From: Halosimplex aquaticum
GTDB taxonomy: Archaea > Halobacteriota > Halobacteria > Halobacteriales > Haloarculaceae
Length of the DNA stretch: 64,000 bases
Direction: 5' to 3'
Assembly (NCBI RefSeq): GCF_028747785.1
Contig: NZ_CP118158.1
Coordinates: 4,526,001 to 4,590,000 of the forward strand
Each line of letters begins with the position of its first letter. The stretch's first letter is position 1. Below are positions 8,851 through 16,570 of this stretch, piece by piece. Below the pieces are notes generated by a model, which had not been told where the DNA came from, did no database searches, and saw only the letters and a list, made by a program, of their open reading frames with translations. The translations under genes and the position numbers were made by a program.

Positions 8851-9337
8851 GAGTGGGTCTAAATTCGATGGAGGGTTAAAATAGTGGTCAACGTCAATTG
8901 TAGGGGACTATCTACAAGGCCATAGTTACAGACCAACTTCGTCGCTGATAGCAGGGTCCGCCTATCTTTTCTCAATTTTCCTTCCGTTTCGCCGCCAGCT
9001 TGGCTTCCGAGAATAAGTGTTGGTAATACTCCGGCAGAGCAACTGACAACCGCCTTTCACCTGAGCCTGTCATAACTCAGACAACGGAAGCTGTCGAGAA
9101 AGTAAATAGTTACACTAATATCTGACATGGGTCTTTAAATACCGATGAGCGTCCCCGGATGCGGGTGGGATTATTTAAGTAATTTCAGGTATGTCGATAT
9201 CCGGGTGAATCCGGCAAACACACCATTTGGGACACCGCCGTGGGCTCACATTTCCTGGCTGGTTGGTCATCAGTGGCCACCTCCAGGGGTGAAAACTGGT
9301 ATTAAGGGACTATCCCGACAATTAATACAGAAAACCG
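8851..9337. other. AT-rich intergenic region ahead of the helicase block
   Basis: This 487-base region is more AT-rich than its neighbours and holds no convincing gene. It carries the promoter of the leftward zinc-ribbon gene near 8875, TATA-like boxes at 9134-9141 (TTTAAATA) and near 9172 (TTTAAGTA), and a copy of GCTGATAGCAGG at 8944-8955 that recurs twice downstream of the helicase gene. It could hold control sequences or an origin for the element, but no long iteron array is visible. Confidence 0.4.
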
Positions 9338-9469
9338 ATGGACATCACGACTGTTAGCTTAGATAAATCGACGCGGGATGGCCTCCGCGCAATTAAAGAG
9401 GAGCAGGGGTTTGAACACTACGACGCCACTGTTTCATGGCTCATGGAGGAGGTGGAGTGCAGTAACTAA
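9338..9469 (+). CDS. 43-residue ribbon-helix-helix-like protein
   Basis: A short gene from ATG 9338 to TAA 9467-9469. The product starts MDITTVSLDKSTRDGLRAI and continues as a charged helix (KEEQGFEHYDATVSWLMEEVE). The pattern of one beta strand, a helix, a short turn and a second helix is that of small haloarchaeal ribbon-helix-helix or antitoxin-like DNA-binding proteins. It ends 147 bases before the helicase gene and may regulate it. The start ATG lies below an AT-rich stretch (TTAAGGG, TTAATAC). Length and sequence pattern argue for a true gene; its target is unknown. Confidence 0.6.
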   Translation: MDITTVSLDKSTRDGLRAIKEEQGFEHYDATVSWLMEEVECSN

Positions 9470-9616
9470 CGGTGGGTGAGGAGTGCCGAGCAAAAGGGGC
9501 CTGCTCGGCGATGGAAGCCGTCGGATGGGCCGGGCCTTCCGTGTACTCATTGCGCGCGGGTTCGCATGGCTCTTTCGCTCCGATGGTAGCCCACCGCAGA
9601 CGCCCTTGTAGGATAC

Positions 9617-12439
9617 ATGACCGAGAACCTACCACCATCGAACGACCGCACGCGAACGTACCCGGTAGTGTCGGATTTAACGCTCGCTGTTACACCGGAT
9701 GCTGATACCGGCGAAGTGACGCTCCGAATCTTCCGTAACGACGAGGAGCTATACACGGAATCCACGAAAGTGACCACTTTGTACAGCGGCAACTGGTGGT
9801 CGGAGGGCAATCCTGAGCGAATCACCAAACGGGTCGCCGAAGCTGCATCCGATGTAGACGTATCTACGCTACGAACCGGAATCCGTGGGACGTTCTTCGA
9901 AGTGGGTGTAGACCGACTCGCTACCAAGGAAATCCCCTGGACTGGCGGCCCTCGTTCCCAGGCAGACGGGGAGTTCCCGATTAAGGAGTGCGTTCCTCCA
10001 GAGCGCGAAGCGGAGTCGATTGATGTAGAGCAACGACGAAATGAGATACAGAACAAACGGTACGACGAGTGGCAAAACGGTGACCGGTTAGAAGCGTGGG
10101 TAGACGACCCAGGGATAGGAAAAACGACGACCGCTGCAAGGGCCGCGTCTGAGCATAACCACCCTCACGTCTTCTATCTCCCGTCACACGAAAACGCGCA
10201 TGAGTTCACAAACGACTCTGCCAAGCCCGATGGGTACCACCATCTCAAGGGACCCTCCCAACCCCGTGAAGACTGTTGTATGGACGCTAAGATGAATGAC
10301 GAGCCATGTGACACTCACGGCGACCCCGAGGACTGGCCCCGAATGTGCCCAGCTTTCCAGCGCGACGAGAATGACCCCATACGCCAACATTATGAGGCGA
10401 CTGCGGCTGAAATCGGTCCACGAAAAGCTCATCGAGAGCTTGCCCTGCATAGCGAACACGAGCACGAGTGGCACGGAGAGCGATGCGCCTGGGAGGAACA
10501 ATTCGACGACTTAGAAGACGAAGAGCGTATCGTCACCGTTCAGAACTACCTGGCGGTCCCCTCTGTTCAGTCGGCTGGGTTTGCCATCGTAGACGACATC
10601 CAGAATCTGCTGGAAGATGACGAAAAGATGGTCGCCCGTGAATTGGAGTACATTGTTCGGACGCTCGACACCCTCGCTGATGAGAGTTCAATGCAAGCGC
10701 AGTATCAAGCGTTAAGCCATTTTGCAGCTGATGTTGTTGGGCAACTCTACGAACCGGACCCAGACTCGCTGAGTGACCTCAAACCCCCAGATATCGAGGT
10801 ACCGAATCGTCTCCAAGACCGCATCGATGATGAACAGGATGCCCTCGCTGAGACGTTAGCATGGCTACAGCACGGGTACGACGAGAAGGTTCGCAGCGAC
10901 ATCTCACGCGGTGAGTGGGACGGTACACCGCTGGGGATGAACATACTCTTTGGGGCCTGTGCAGAAGCAGGACTGACCGGAGAATCTGCCAGACGTGCGA
11001 TTGCTACATCTCCTGGCATAGACGCCTGTCCGAGCTGTAATCGGGTTGAACAGTTTGGGAAGCAGGAGGGTAAACATCAGTGTGACTGGTGTGGATGGCA
11101 CGAAGATGAAGATACGCTAACGAGTTCTCAATCAGAGATAGCTCGGGCAACCGCATGGCTTGATGTTCCCTCGCCAGAACGCGATGACGACCCAGCTCTC
11201 AAGTACAGAGAGATTCCGCGAGTGAGTGACCTCCCTACCCCGAGTCAAACGCTAATTCTAGACGCAACCCCCTCGCCAGAGCTCTACGCGTATCTGTTCG
11301 GGATAGACCCGGACGAGGTGAAATTGGCTGGTGACACACCAGCAAAATTAAACGCTCATATCACCCAGGTTACCGACGGTCAGTACCATCGGAGTACGAT
11401 TGTGCGTGATGATGAAGCAGGTGAGCGACTACGCGACCGGTTCCAACGCATCATCAAATACCGCTGCGACTACCACGACCGAGTGCTGGTGGTCGGCCAC
11501 AAGAAGAACGAGGGGTACTTCGACATTCCAGAAAACGCCGAGTGGATGCACTTCTACGCGGGTCGAGGGCTCAACCGCCAGGAGAGTGATGCAGTGGTCG
11601 TTCTTGGAGCACCCCATGCCAACATAGATGACCTCAAGCGGACGGCTGGGCTGCTCGCTGTCGGTCGAGAAGATGTGCGAGTCGGGGGCGTCGAACAGAC
11701 ATCGCGCCGTGATGAAGATGGTAACCCTGTCAGCTTACCTCCAGTCTACAGAAAACTCTACTACGACGATGGAACAGGCGTCGGGAGGGCTATCCCGACG
11801 AAAAGCTACACCGGCTTGGTCGGGACGCTCTTCCGCGATACCCGCGAGTCGGAACTCGTTCAACTCGCCCATCGAGTGCGTCCCGTCACGGCGACTAAGA
11901 CGAAACATCTCGACCTGCTAACGAACGTTCCGACACCGCTTCCCATCGACACGCTGGCGACTCTGACCGAACTGAGCGACCCAGCTATCGCACAAACCGA
12001 CCTAACGAATAGAGCCCTCCGCTTCATGCGGTACGTCCTCGGCGTCATTCACCGGGGCGGCCCCGATGGATTTGACCCAGATGCGGTATTTGAATCGCGC
12101 GACGAGGAACAGGTCATTGGCACGGTCAGCGCGTTTCACGAGTTGTCACAAAGTGACCGTTGTGACTTCGACGTGACGGGGGACACTATTCGAAATTGGC
12201 TGAACGAGTTAGCGGAGTACGGCCTCGTTGAGAAGGGCGAGTACAAGCAACGCGAGGGGCGGCTCTACACAGCTACTGGTTCTACTTTGGAAAAGGCGTT
12301 ATTACTATTATCTAATAATTGGGTTTCAAAAGTAGACGCTGTCCGTCGATTAACCGAAAAAATGGATGAGGCAGACGGCTCATTGCAATGGCTGGAGTGG
12401 GCCGACGAAGTGTTCGAGTTACCGGAAGCATCTCTGTAA
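9617..12439 (+). CDS. Large helicase-like ATPase with zinc ribbon and winged-helix tail
   Basis: A 940-residue protein. The P-loop DPGIGKTT lies near residues 164-171 and a Walker B-like FAIVDDIQNLL near residue 320. TLILDATPSPELY resembles helicase motif III, and a late HRVRPV resembles the motif VI arginine segment. A four-Cys ribbon (CPSC...CDWCGW) sits between the two ATPase halves, and the last 100 residues read as a winged helix (DTIRNWLNELAEYGLVEKG). This is the architecture of plasmid or virus replication helicases of superfamily 1 or 2, so it is likely the element's main replication or transfer enzyme; the exact role is inference. The ATG at 9617 follows the small RHH-like gene. Confidence 0.75.
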   Translation: MTENLPPSNDRTRTYPVVSDLTLAVTPDADTGEVTLRIFRNDEELYTESTKVTTLYSGNWWSEGNPERITKRVAEAASDVDVSTLRTGIRGTFFEVGVDRLATKEIPWTGGPRSQADGEFPIKECVPPEREAESIDVEQRRNEIQNKRYDEWQNGDRLEAWVDDPGIGKTTTAARAASEHNHPHVFYLPSHENAHEFTNDSAKPDGYHHLKGPSQPREDCCMDAKMNDEPCDTHGDPEDWPRMCPAFQRDENDPIRQHYEATAAEIGPRKAHRELALHSEHEHEWHGERCAWEEQFDDLEDEERIVTVQNYLAVPSVQSAGFAIVDDIQNLLEDDEKMVARELEYIVRTLDTLADESSMQAQYQALSHFAADVVGQLYEPDPDSLSDLKPPDIEVPNRLQDRIDDEQDALAETLAWLQHGYDEKVRSDISRGEWDGTPLGMNILFGACAEAGLTGESARRAIATSPGIDACPSCNRVEQFGKQEGKHQCDWCGWHEDEDTLTSSQSEIARATAWLDVPSPERDDDPALKYREIPRVSDLPTPSQTLILDATPSPELYAYLFGIDPDEVKLAGDTPAKLNAHITQVTDGQYHRSTIVRDDEAGERLRDRFQRIIKYRCDYHDRVLVVGHKKNEGYFDIPENAEWMHFYAGRGLNRQESDAVVVLGAPHANIDDLKRTAGLLAVGREDVRVGGVEQTSRRDEDGNPVSLPPVYRKLYYDDGTGVGRAIPTKSYTGLVGTLFRDTRESELVQLAHRVRPVTATKTKHLDLLTNVPTPLPIDTLATLTELSDPAIAQTDLTNRALRFMRYVLGVIHRGGPDGFDPDAVFESRDEEQVIGTVSAFHELSQSDRCDFDVTGDTIRNWLNELAEYGLVEKGEYKQREGRLYTATGSTLEKALLLLSNNWVSKVDAVRRLTEKMDEADGSLQWLEWADEVFELPEASL

Positions 12440-12497
12440 GAGCGGAACTCTCTTGGCTGACGTTGTGGAGAGATTGACGCCACCGTTTCACCTGACC

Positions 12498-12560
12498 ACC
12501 TGCTATCAGCAACGACCGCCCGGTAGGTCGGCAGCGAGTTTGACGATGCTGATAGCAGGT
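12498..12560. repeat. Perfect 14-base inverted repeat behind the helicase gene
   Basis: ACCTGCTATCAGCA at 12498-12511 and its exact complement TGCTGATAGCAGGT at 12547-12560 are separated by 35 bases. The core GCTGATAGCAGG also occurs at 8944-8955, before the helicase gene. The site lies 58 bases after the helicase stop and overlaps the start of a small open frame. It could be a transcription terminator, a protein-binding site or part of a replication origin; no T-run follows, which argues against a simple terminator. Confidence 0.6.
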
Positions 12561-12716
12561 AGCGACGGGGAGAAATATTCCAGCGACTCTATCACTACTC
12601 CGCTTATAGCCCAGTGTATGAGGGCCGTTCGGAACGACGAGTCGGGACTGTGGCACCTAATAGAGGTGCGAGGATGCGGTGCCGAACCCGAGAGTGAAAC
12701 CATCGAAGGGAACTAA
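12546..12716 (+). CDS. Possible 56-residue protein
   Basis: An open frame from ATG 12546 encodes a 56-residue protein of moderate acidity (MLIAGSDGEKYSSDS at the start, NDESGLWHLIEVRGCG in the middle). The reading is clean, but I recognise no domain, and the start codon lies inside the right arm of the inverted repeat. It could be a small accessory gene or chance. I keep it because the spacing to both neighbours is normal and the composition looks protein-like. Confidence 0.3.
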   Translation: MLIAGSDGEKYSSDSITTPLIAQCMRAVRNDESGLWHLIEVRGCGAEPESETIEGN

Positions 12717-12741
12717 GCCGAGATGTAGGCCGACCGGTGAA

Positions 12742-13350
12742 TCAACACGTTGTGGTACAAGTCTTCTCTCTCTGGGACCTGCTTCCTCCATGCGACTCTG
12801 GATTGCAACGACTCCCTGACGCCACACTATTAGACAGAGGACACCTTTGAATCATTTCTCCCCAGTGCTCATCCGGAACCGAGCGAGGACGCTGTCCGGC
12901 TTCGTAGACCGTGTATGCCTCGGTTTCTGACATCATCTCCAACCAGTCTACTGCGGTCCGTTCGGTCAGCGCACCTCTCCCCCGCCACAGTGCAGCGCCA
13001 CTCAACCAGAATTTTGTCTCTCCTTCGGCTGCTTCAATACCGTCGCGCCAGTCACCATCAAGAAAGACGTATGAGTCGAATTTCAATGCGCCTGCTTTTG
13101 TCTGCTCAACTGGCATTATGGACCGTACTACTCTCGGAGCGTTCGATTTGGCGTCCTTGGGGAATACGATATCGAACAGTACATCCCCTGCCTCGGCGCG
13201 TTCTCGGATTGGCTGATGGCAGGCGGAACAGTCTCCGCGTTCCCACCCGGGGTCGCATGGATGTTCTTCCATGTCGCGCATCCGCCAGCGTAGATTAGCG
13301 CCCCCGTATGTCTTATCCCGGGCGTAAACCGCAGCCCAGTATTCAGTCAT
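12742..13350 (-). CDS. Uncharacterised island protein with cysteine cluster
   Basis: A 202-residue protein beginning MTEYWAAVYARDKTYGG. An early cluster CDPGWERGDCSACH could bind zinc. The middle reads as a beta-rich domain with FDIVFPKDAKSNAPRVV and KFDSYVFLDGDW. The last 40 residues are polar and less structured. The ATG overlaps the stop of an upstream gene by four bases (ATGA), the mark of an operon; that upstream gene is cut by the insertion sequence at 13404. I do not recognise the family. Loss of the operon's front by the insertion may have silenced it. Confidence 0.6.
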   Translation of the reverse strand: MTEYWAAVYARDKTYGGANLRWRMRDMEEHPCDPGWERGDCSACHQPIRERAEAGDVLFDIVFPKDAKSNAPRVVRSIMPVEQTKAGALKFDSYVFLDGDWRDGIEAAEGETKFWLSGAALWRGRGALTERTAVDWLEMMSETEAYTVYEAGQRPRSVPDEHWGEMIQRCPLSNSVASGSRCNPESHGGSRSQREKTCTTTC

Positions 13351-13403
13351 TCGTGGCCACCCCCGAGTGCCTTTTCAAGTTCCTCAATACCACCAGCTTC
13401 CTC
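13347..13403 (-). pseudogene. C-terminal stub of a gene cut by the insertion sequence
   Basis: Reading leftward from the edge of the insertion sequence gives an open stub ending EELEKALGGGHE and a stop whose TGA overlaps the ATG of the next gene. The 18 residues and the ATGA overlap indicate the tail of a translated upstream cistron. No continuation of this frame appears on the far side of the element, so the rest of the gene is lost. Confidence 0.5.
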
Positions 13404-14472
13404 GAGGGTGTCATAGAATCCATCTCATACCGTGATGACGGTGCTTCCCGGATTGTCACCTCGTTCGTAGTTGGTGACGGCGACGACGAGTCGAACGCAG
13501 AGCGCAAGGAACACCTGCGCTCGGGCGTGGACGCGGCCTCGGGCGCGTAGCGTCCCGAGGCCGCAGTCCTTGACCGCATCGTTCGTTCGCTCGACCTGAC
13601 TCCGGCGGTTGTACGTCTCGTCTAGGATCGACTGTTTGAGCTGAATCTCGTCACTGTGTTTCTCGATGCGGTCTTCGACTCTGTACTTGATATTGAGCGG
13701 ATCGTCGGTGTTTCGCGGGTTGTACGGGGCGATTGGCACGACTCCTGCGGTCAGCAGGAGGTCGTGCCAGTCGAGCGTGTCGTAGGCGCTGTCACCGAGC
13801 ATCCAGATCGGCTGGGCGACGGCGAGCGCGTCACGGGTGACGCGCATCGCCGTCTCTTCTGCGGCTTGTTTGCTCTCGGTGAACTCGGCTGCAATCGGGA
13901 TCTTTGCGCCGGTTGAGACGATCGTACAGCCGTAGCCGTAATAGTACTCCTCAGCGGTTGGGTCGTAGTTCTTCGACGCATCTGGGTCGGATGGCATCGC
14001 TCGCACGTCCGTCGAATCGATTCGGTAGGTCATGTCGAGCAGGCCGCGGGCGGCGGCCTGCTCGACGAGGTGGTCGAAGACTTCGTCGACGACGTGTTCG
14101 AGGTCGGTGAGGAAGCGATCGACCGCGTCTCTTGAGGGCGGTCGATCGAAGCCACAGCTGAGCCAGACGACCGTGTTCTGGAGTTCTCGTGTGACCGGGC
14201 GAATGCCGTAGATGTCCTTGTAGTAGCAGTGGAGGAACGCTCGGAAGAGTTCTGGTGGGTGGTGGTCTCGTGTTCGCCCCCGGCGAGCGGGGGCGAACAC
14301 GTCGAACTCGCTGAAAAAGTCGAACTCAAGATGCTCGAACAACGCGAGCGTCTCGGTAGCCACGACATTGAAGAACTCGTCGATAGAACCCTCTTCTTGC
14401 AGGGTGCTGGCGCTCGTAGACACAGTTCCAACACCCTGCGTCCTCGTGTGTGAGGCTTTCTATGACACCCTC
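13404..14472 (-). mobile_element. IS5-family insertion sequence (ISH11-like), copy 1
   Basis: A 1069-base element bounded by 15-base inverted repeats, GAGGGTGTCATAGAA at the left and its complement at the right. It holds one leftward transposase gene. Length, repeat size and transposase match the description of Halobacterium ISH11. The flanks (CTTCCTC left, CCACACA right) share no target duplication, so this copy has probably taken part in a later recombination or deletion. It differs from copy 2 by one base that I can find, at 14282. Confidence 0.9.
13425..14423 (-). CDS. IS5-family transposase, copy 1
   Basis: A 332-residue DDE transposase. The first catalytic Asp is in MTYRIDSTDVRAMP, the second in WMLGDSAYDT and the Glu in the NRRSQVERTND helix. 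The N-terminal part (HHPPELFRAFLHCYYKDIYG) is the usual IS5/IS4-type helical region. It spans nearly the whole element and appears intact. It differs from copy 2 at one residue, Arg here and Gly there, in the APAR(R/G)GRTRD loop. It should catalyse cut-and-paste movement of both copies. Confidence 0.92.
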   Translation of the reverse strand: MSTSASTLQEEGSIDEFFNVVATETLALFEHLEFDFFSEFDVFAPARRGRTRDHHPPELFRAFLHCYYKDIYGIRPVTRELQNTVVWLSCGFDRPPSRDAVDRFLTDLEHVVDEVFDHLVEQAAARGLLDMTYRIDSTDVRAMPSDPDASKNYDPTAEEYYYGYGCTIVSTGAKIPIAAEFTESKQAAEETAMRVTRDALAVAQPIWMLGDSAYDTLDWHDLLLTAGVVPIAPYNPRNTDDPLNIKYRVEDRIEKHSDEIQLKQSILDETYNRRSQVERTNDAVKDCGLGTLRARGRVHARAQVFLALCVRLVVAVTNYERGDNPGSTVITV

Positions 14473-14557
14473 CCACACAATTTGTTGTTCTCAGTCGTGA
14501 GATAACGCCAATACATGGATTCCACCCCTCGTATCTGTTATCGACTATCGGACAGCA

Positions 14558-16309
14558 TCAGCTGTCCTCACGCCACCGGTTTCCGCATTCGGTACAAGAC
14601 AAGAACCTGGTCGGAGGTTCGTCGATGGAGCGTAACTGAACGAGTCGATAGTGAGCCCGGTGGTGAGAACATCTTGGACAGATTGTACTCGTCGACGGCA
14701 GGCTGAGATCTGAATCGGATGTAGCACTGGGGTCGGTTATCGAGCTCGATCCAGCGATGCCGATGAGTGTATCGTCTGCATCGACACAACTCTCCTCCGC
14801 AGGCGATTCTGCCAGCGCTGTTCCGAAGCGGTCCTCGTCACGAATGAGTGCCCAGAGTCGGCGTTTTCCATTGGGAATCGGAATTTGGACCGCCGGCTTC
14901 TCCTCGTTGCTTGAATCGAGGGAAGTGTTGGAGACTGTCTCCTCGATTGCTTCGTTGATCGTCGACTGATCGGCCTCGTTGTCGACGACGACCGAGACAA
15001 CGGTATCCTGGTTTCGCCACCATTCCGGGAGCGGGACAGCGCCGTCCTCCTCGTATATCTCGGTGGATTTCAGCCAGTGATTCGCTTCGAAATTCTCACT
15101 CTGAGATCCGTCAAGACGATCAACAGGCGCGTGAACTGGCCGGGAGACTTTCTCCACACCTGGTGTTCCAGGGGCAGGGATCGCGCACGGTTTGTGGACT
15201 TGATTGGGCTCTTCAGTGTCTTCAGCAGCGGATGACGTGCCCGTCTCTTCCTGAAAGACTCTCGCGATGTCTCCACGCGGTGCAGGGCCATCTCCACGAT
15301 CGACGACCGTGATTCGGGTTTCCGAATCCGCTGCTAACGTTGCCTGGCCGTTGTATTTTCCGACTTTTCCACCGACGATACGAACGCGATCACCTTCGTG
15401 GAGGATGACGCTCTGATTTGACCGTGTCCAGACGGTGAATTTGATCGTTCCTGTATCGTCGGTAATGAGTCCCACCTGCTGTTGATTGCTGGATTTCGGG
15501 TACCAGAGCCTCGTCACCTCTCCCTGGATGTCTGCTTCGACGTTGTACTTCGAGGGGATGACCGGGACTGTCGAGATCCGCTGGATGACCCCTGTTTCCT
15601 GGTAGAACTGTTCCTGGACGTTCGAGAGTGCTGCATGGACGGTCTGACCGCGTGCGACCTTCCGGCCGATAGCGTTCTCGATAACCTCGACACCGGGACC
15701 CGAAACGAAGTGATCGGCGAGACGGACGGCTGCATCGCGAACACGCTCGGCTGTTTCGGCGTCGACACCCTCAAGCGGATCGTGATGGGTGATCCCCCGC
15801 GGGCCGACTAATCTGTCGTCGTGTTCGTGGCGCTGCTCGCGACGGTCGCCAACGACGTCCTCGCGAGTGCGAGACTCCCGGTCAACGCCGACGACAGATG
15901 CGGCCAACGCCTTCTCTCGCTGGCGCTTGCGCTCGTTGCGGAGCCCGTGGAGCCGTTCCTGGGATTCGAGCGGGAGTCCAGTGAGATCCTCATCACTCAG
16001 GTCGATCGGATCGACATCTCGTGCTTGAGTGGTTCGGAGACTTGCGTTCACCCAGTATGAGTCGATCTCCTGCCCGCGGGTGCCCTCGACTTCGAGGCCG
16101 AACTCGTCGTATTCCGGTTCTGTACGCGCAGCAATCATTAGCTCGCCGGCGTTGTCGAGGCGGGTACCGAGACAGTCGCTCTCGAGGTGCGGGCTTTCGT
16201 AGAGCCCGCGAAGCGTGAGTTCGTCGAACCGGCGACCCTGTTCGATGTCGGTATTCTTGAGTCGGTGCTGTCCGTTCTGGTAGTAGGAAGCCATCGGTGT
16301 CAACTCCAC
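14558..16309 (-). CDS. OB-fold protein fused to a TFIIS-type zinc ribbon
   Basis: A 583-residue protein. A long helical, charged N-terminal part (residues 1-240) is followed by an RPA-like OB fold (about 245-345; QVGLITDDTGTIKFTVWTR, then GDRVRIVGGKVGKYNGQ), typical of single-strand DNA-binding proteins. After a flexible linker, the last 40 residues form a zinc ribbon: C544, C547, C572 and C575, with QLRSIDEP between them. That segment matches TFIIS/TFS ribbons, whose Asp-Glu tip enters the RNA polymerase active site to trigger transcript cleavage. The combination suggests a protein linking replication or DNA repair to RNA polymerase. It starts at ATG 16309, with a second candidate at 16294. 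Confidence 0.8.
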   Translation of the reverse strand: MELTPMASYYQNGQHRLKNTDIEQGRRFDELTLRGLYESPHLESDCLGTRLDNAGELMIAARTEPEYDEFGLEVEGTRGQEIDSYWVNASLRTTQARDVDPIDLSDEDLTGLPLESQERLHGLRNERKRQREKALAASVVGVDRESRTREDVVGDRREQRHEHDDRLVGPRGITHHDPLEGVDAETAERVRDAAVRLADHFVSGPGVEVIENAIGRKVARGQTVHAALSNVQEQFYQETGVIQRISTVPVIPSKYNVEADIQGEVTRLWYPKSSNQQQVGLITDDTGTIKFTVWTRSNQSVILHEGDRVRIVGGKVGKYNGQATLAADSETRITVVDRGDGPAPRGDIARVFQEETGTSSAAEDTEEPNQVHKPCAIPAPGTPGVEKVSRPVHAPVDRLDGSQSENFEANHWLKSTEIYEEDGAVPLPEWWRNQDTVVSVVVDNEADQSTINEAIEETVSNTSLDSSNEEKPAVQIPIPNGKRRLWALIRDEDRFGTALAESPAEESCVDADDTLIGIAGSSSITDPSATSDSDLSLPSTSTICPRCSHHRAHYRLVQLRSIDEPPTRFLSCTECGNRWREDS

Positions 16310-16570
16310 GTGGGAGCTACGGCGAGTGGGCAGCCTGCTTCCCCACTTCCGAACTCCCTCACCCCCTTCGGGGACAAATACAAGCGATTGGTATCGAACG
16401 GACTTCGGATTCCGTCATGCTCTCCTGGCGTGGCCCTATATGAATATCATCACCTCTGCTTCTTCGGTGAACACGGACTTGCCGGCGACGCTACAACATC
16501 TCTCATAGTCAGGCATCGCGACAGATCTGGTCGAGGTCGTTCTCAGCTCGAAGCGACGGAGGGCCACCGC

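Noticed and set aside
9145-9357. 70-residue open frame on the plus strand
   Set aside because: Its composition is not protein-like (many Pro, Trp and His without pattern), the start is right on a TATA-like box, and it overlaps the clear small gene at 9338.
9483-9611. 42-codon frame from GTG just before the helicase gene
   Set aside because: It is very basic for this genome and shows no domain pattern; it is likely chance in a GC-rich spacer.
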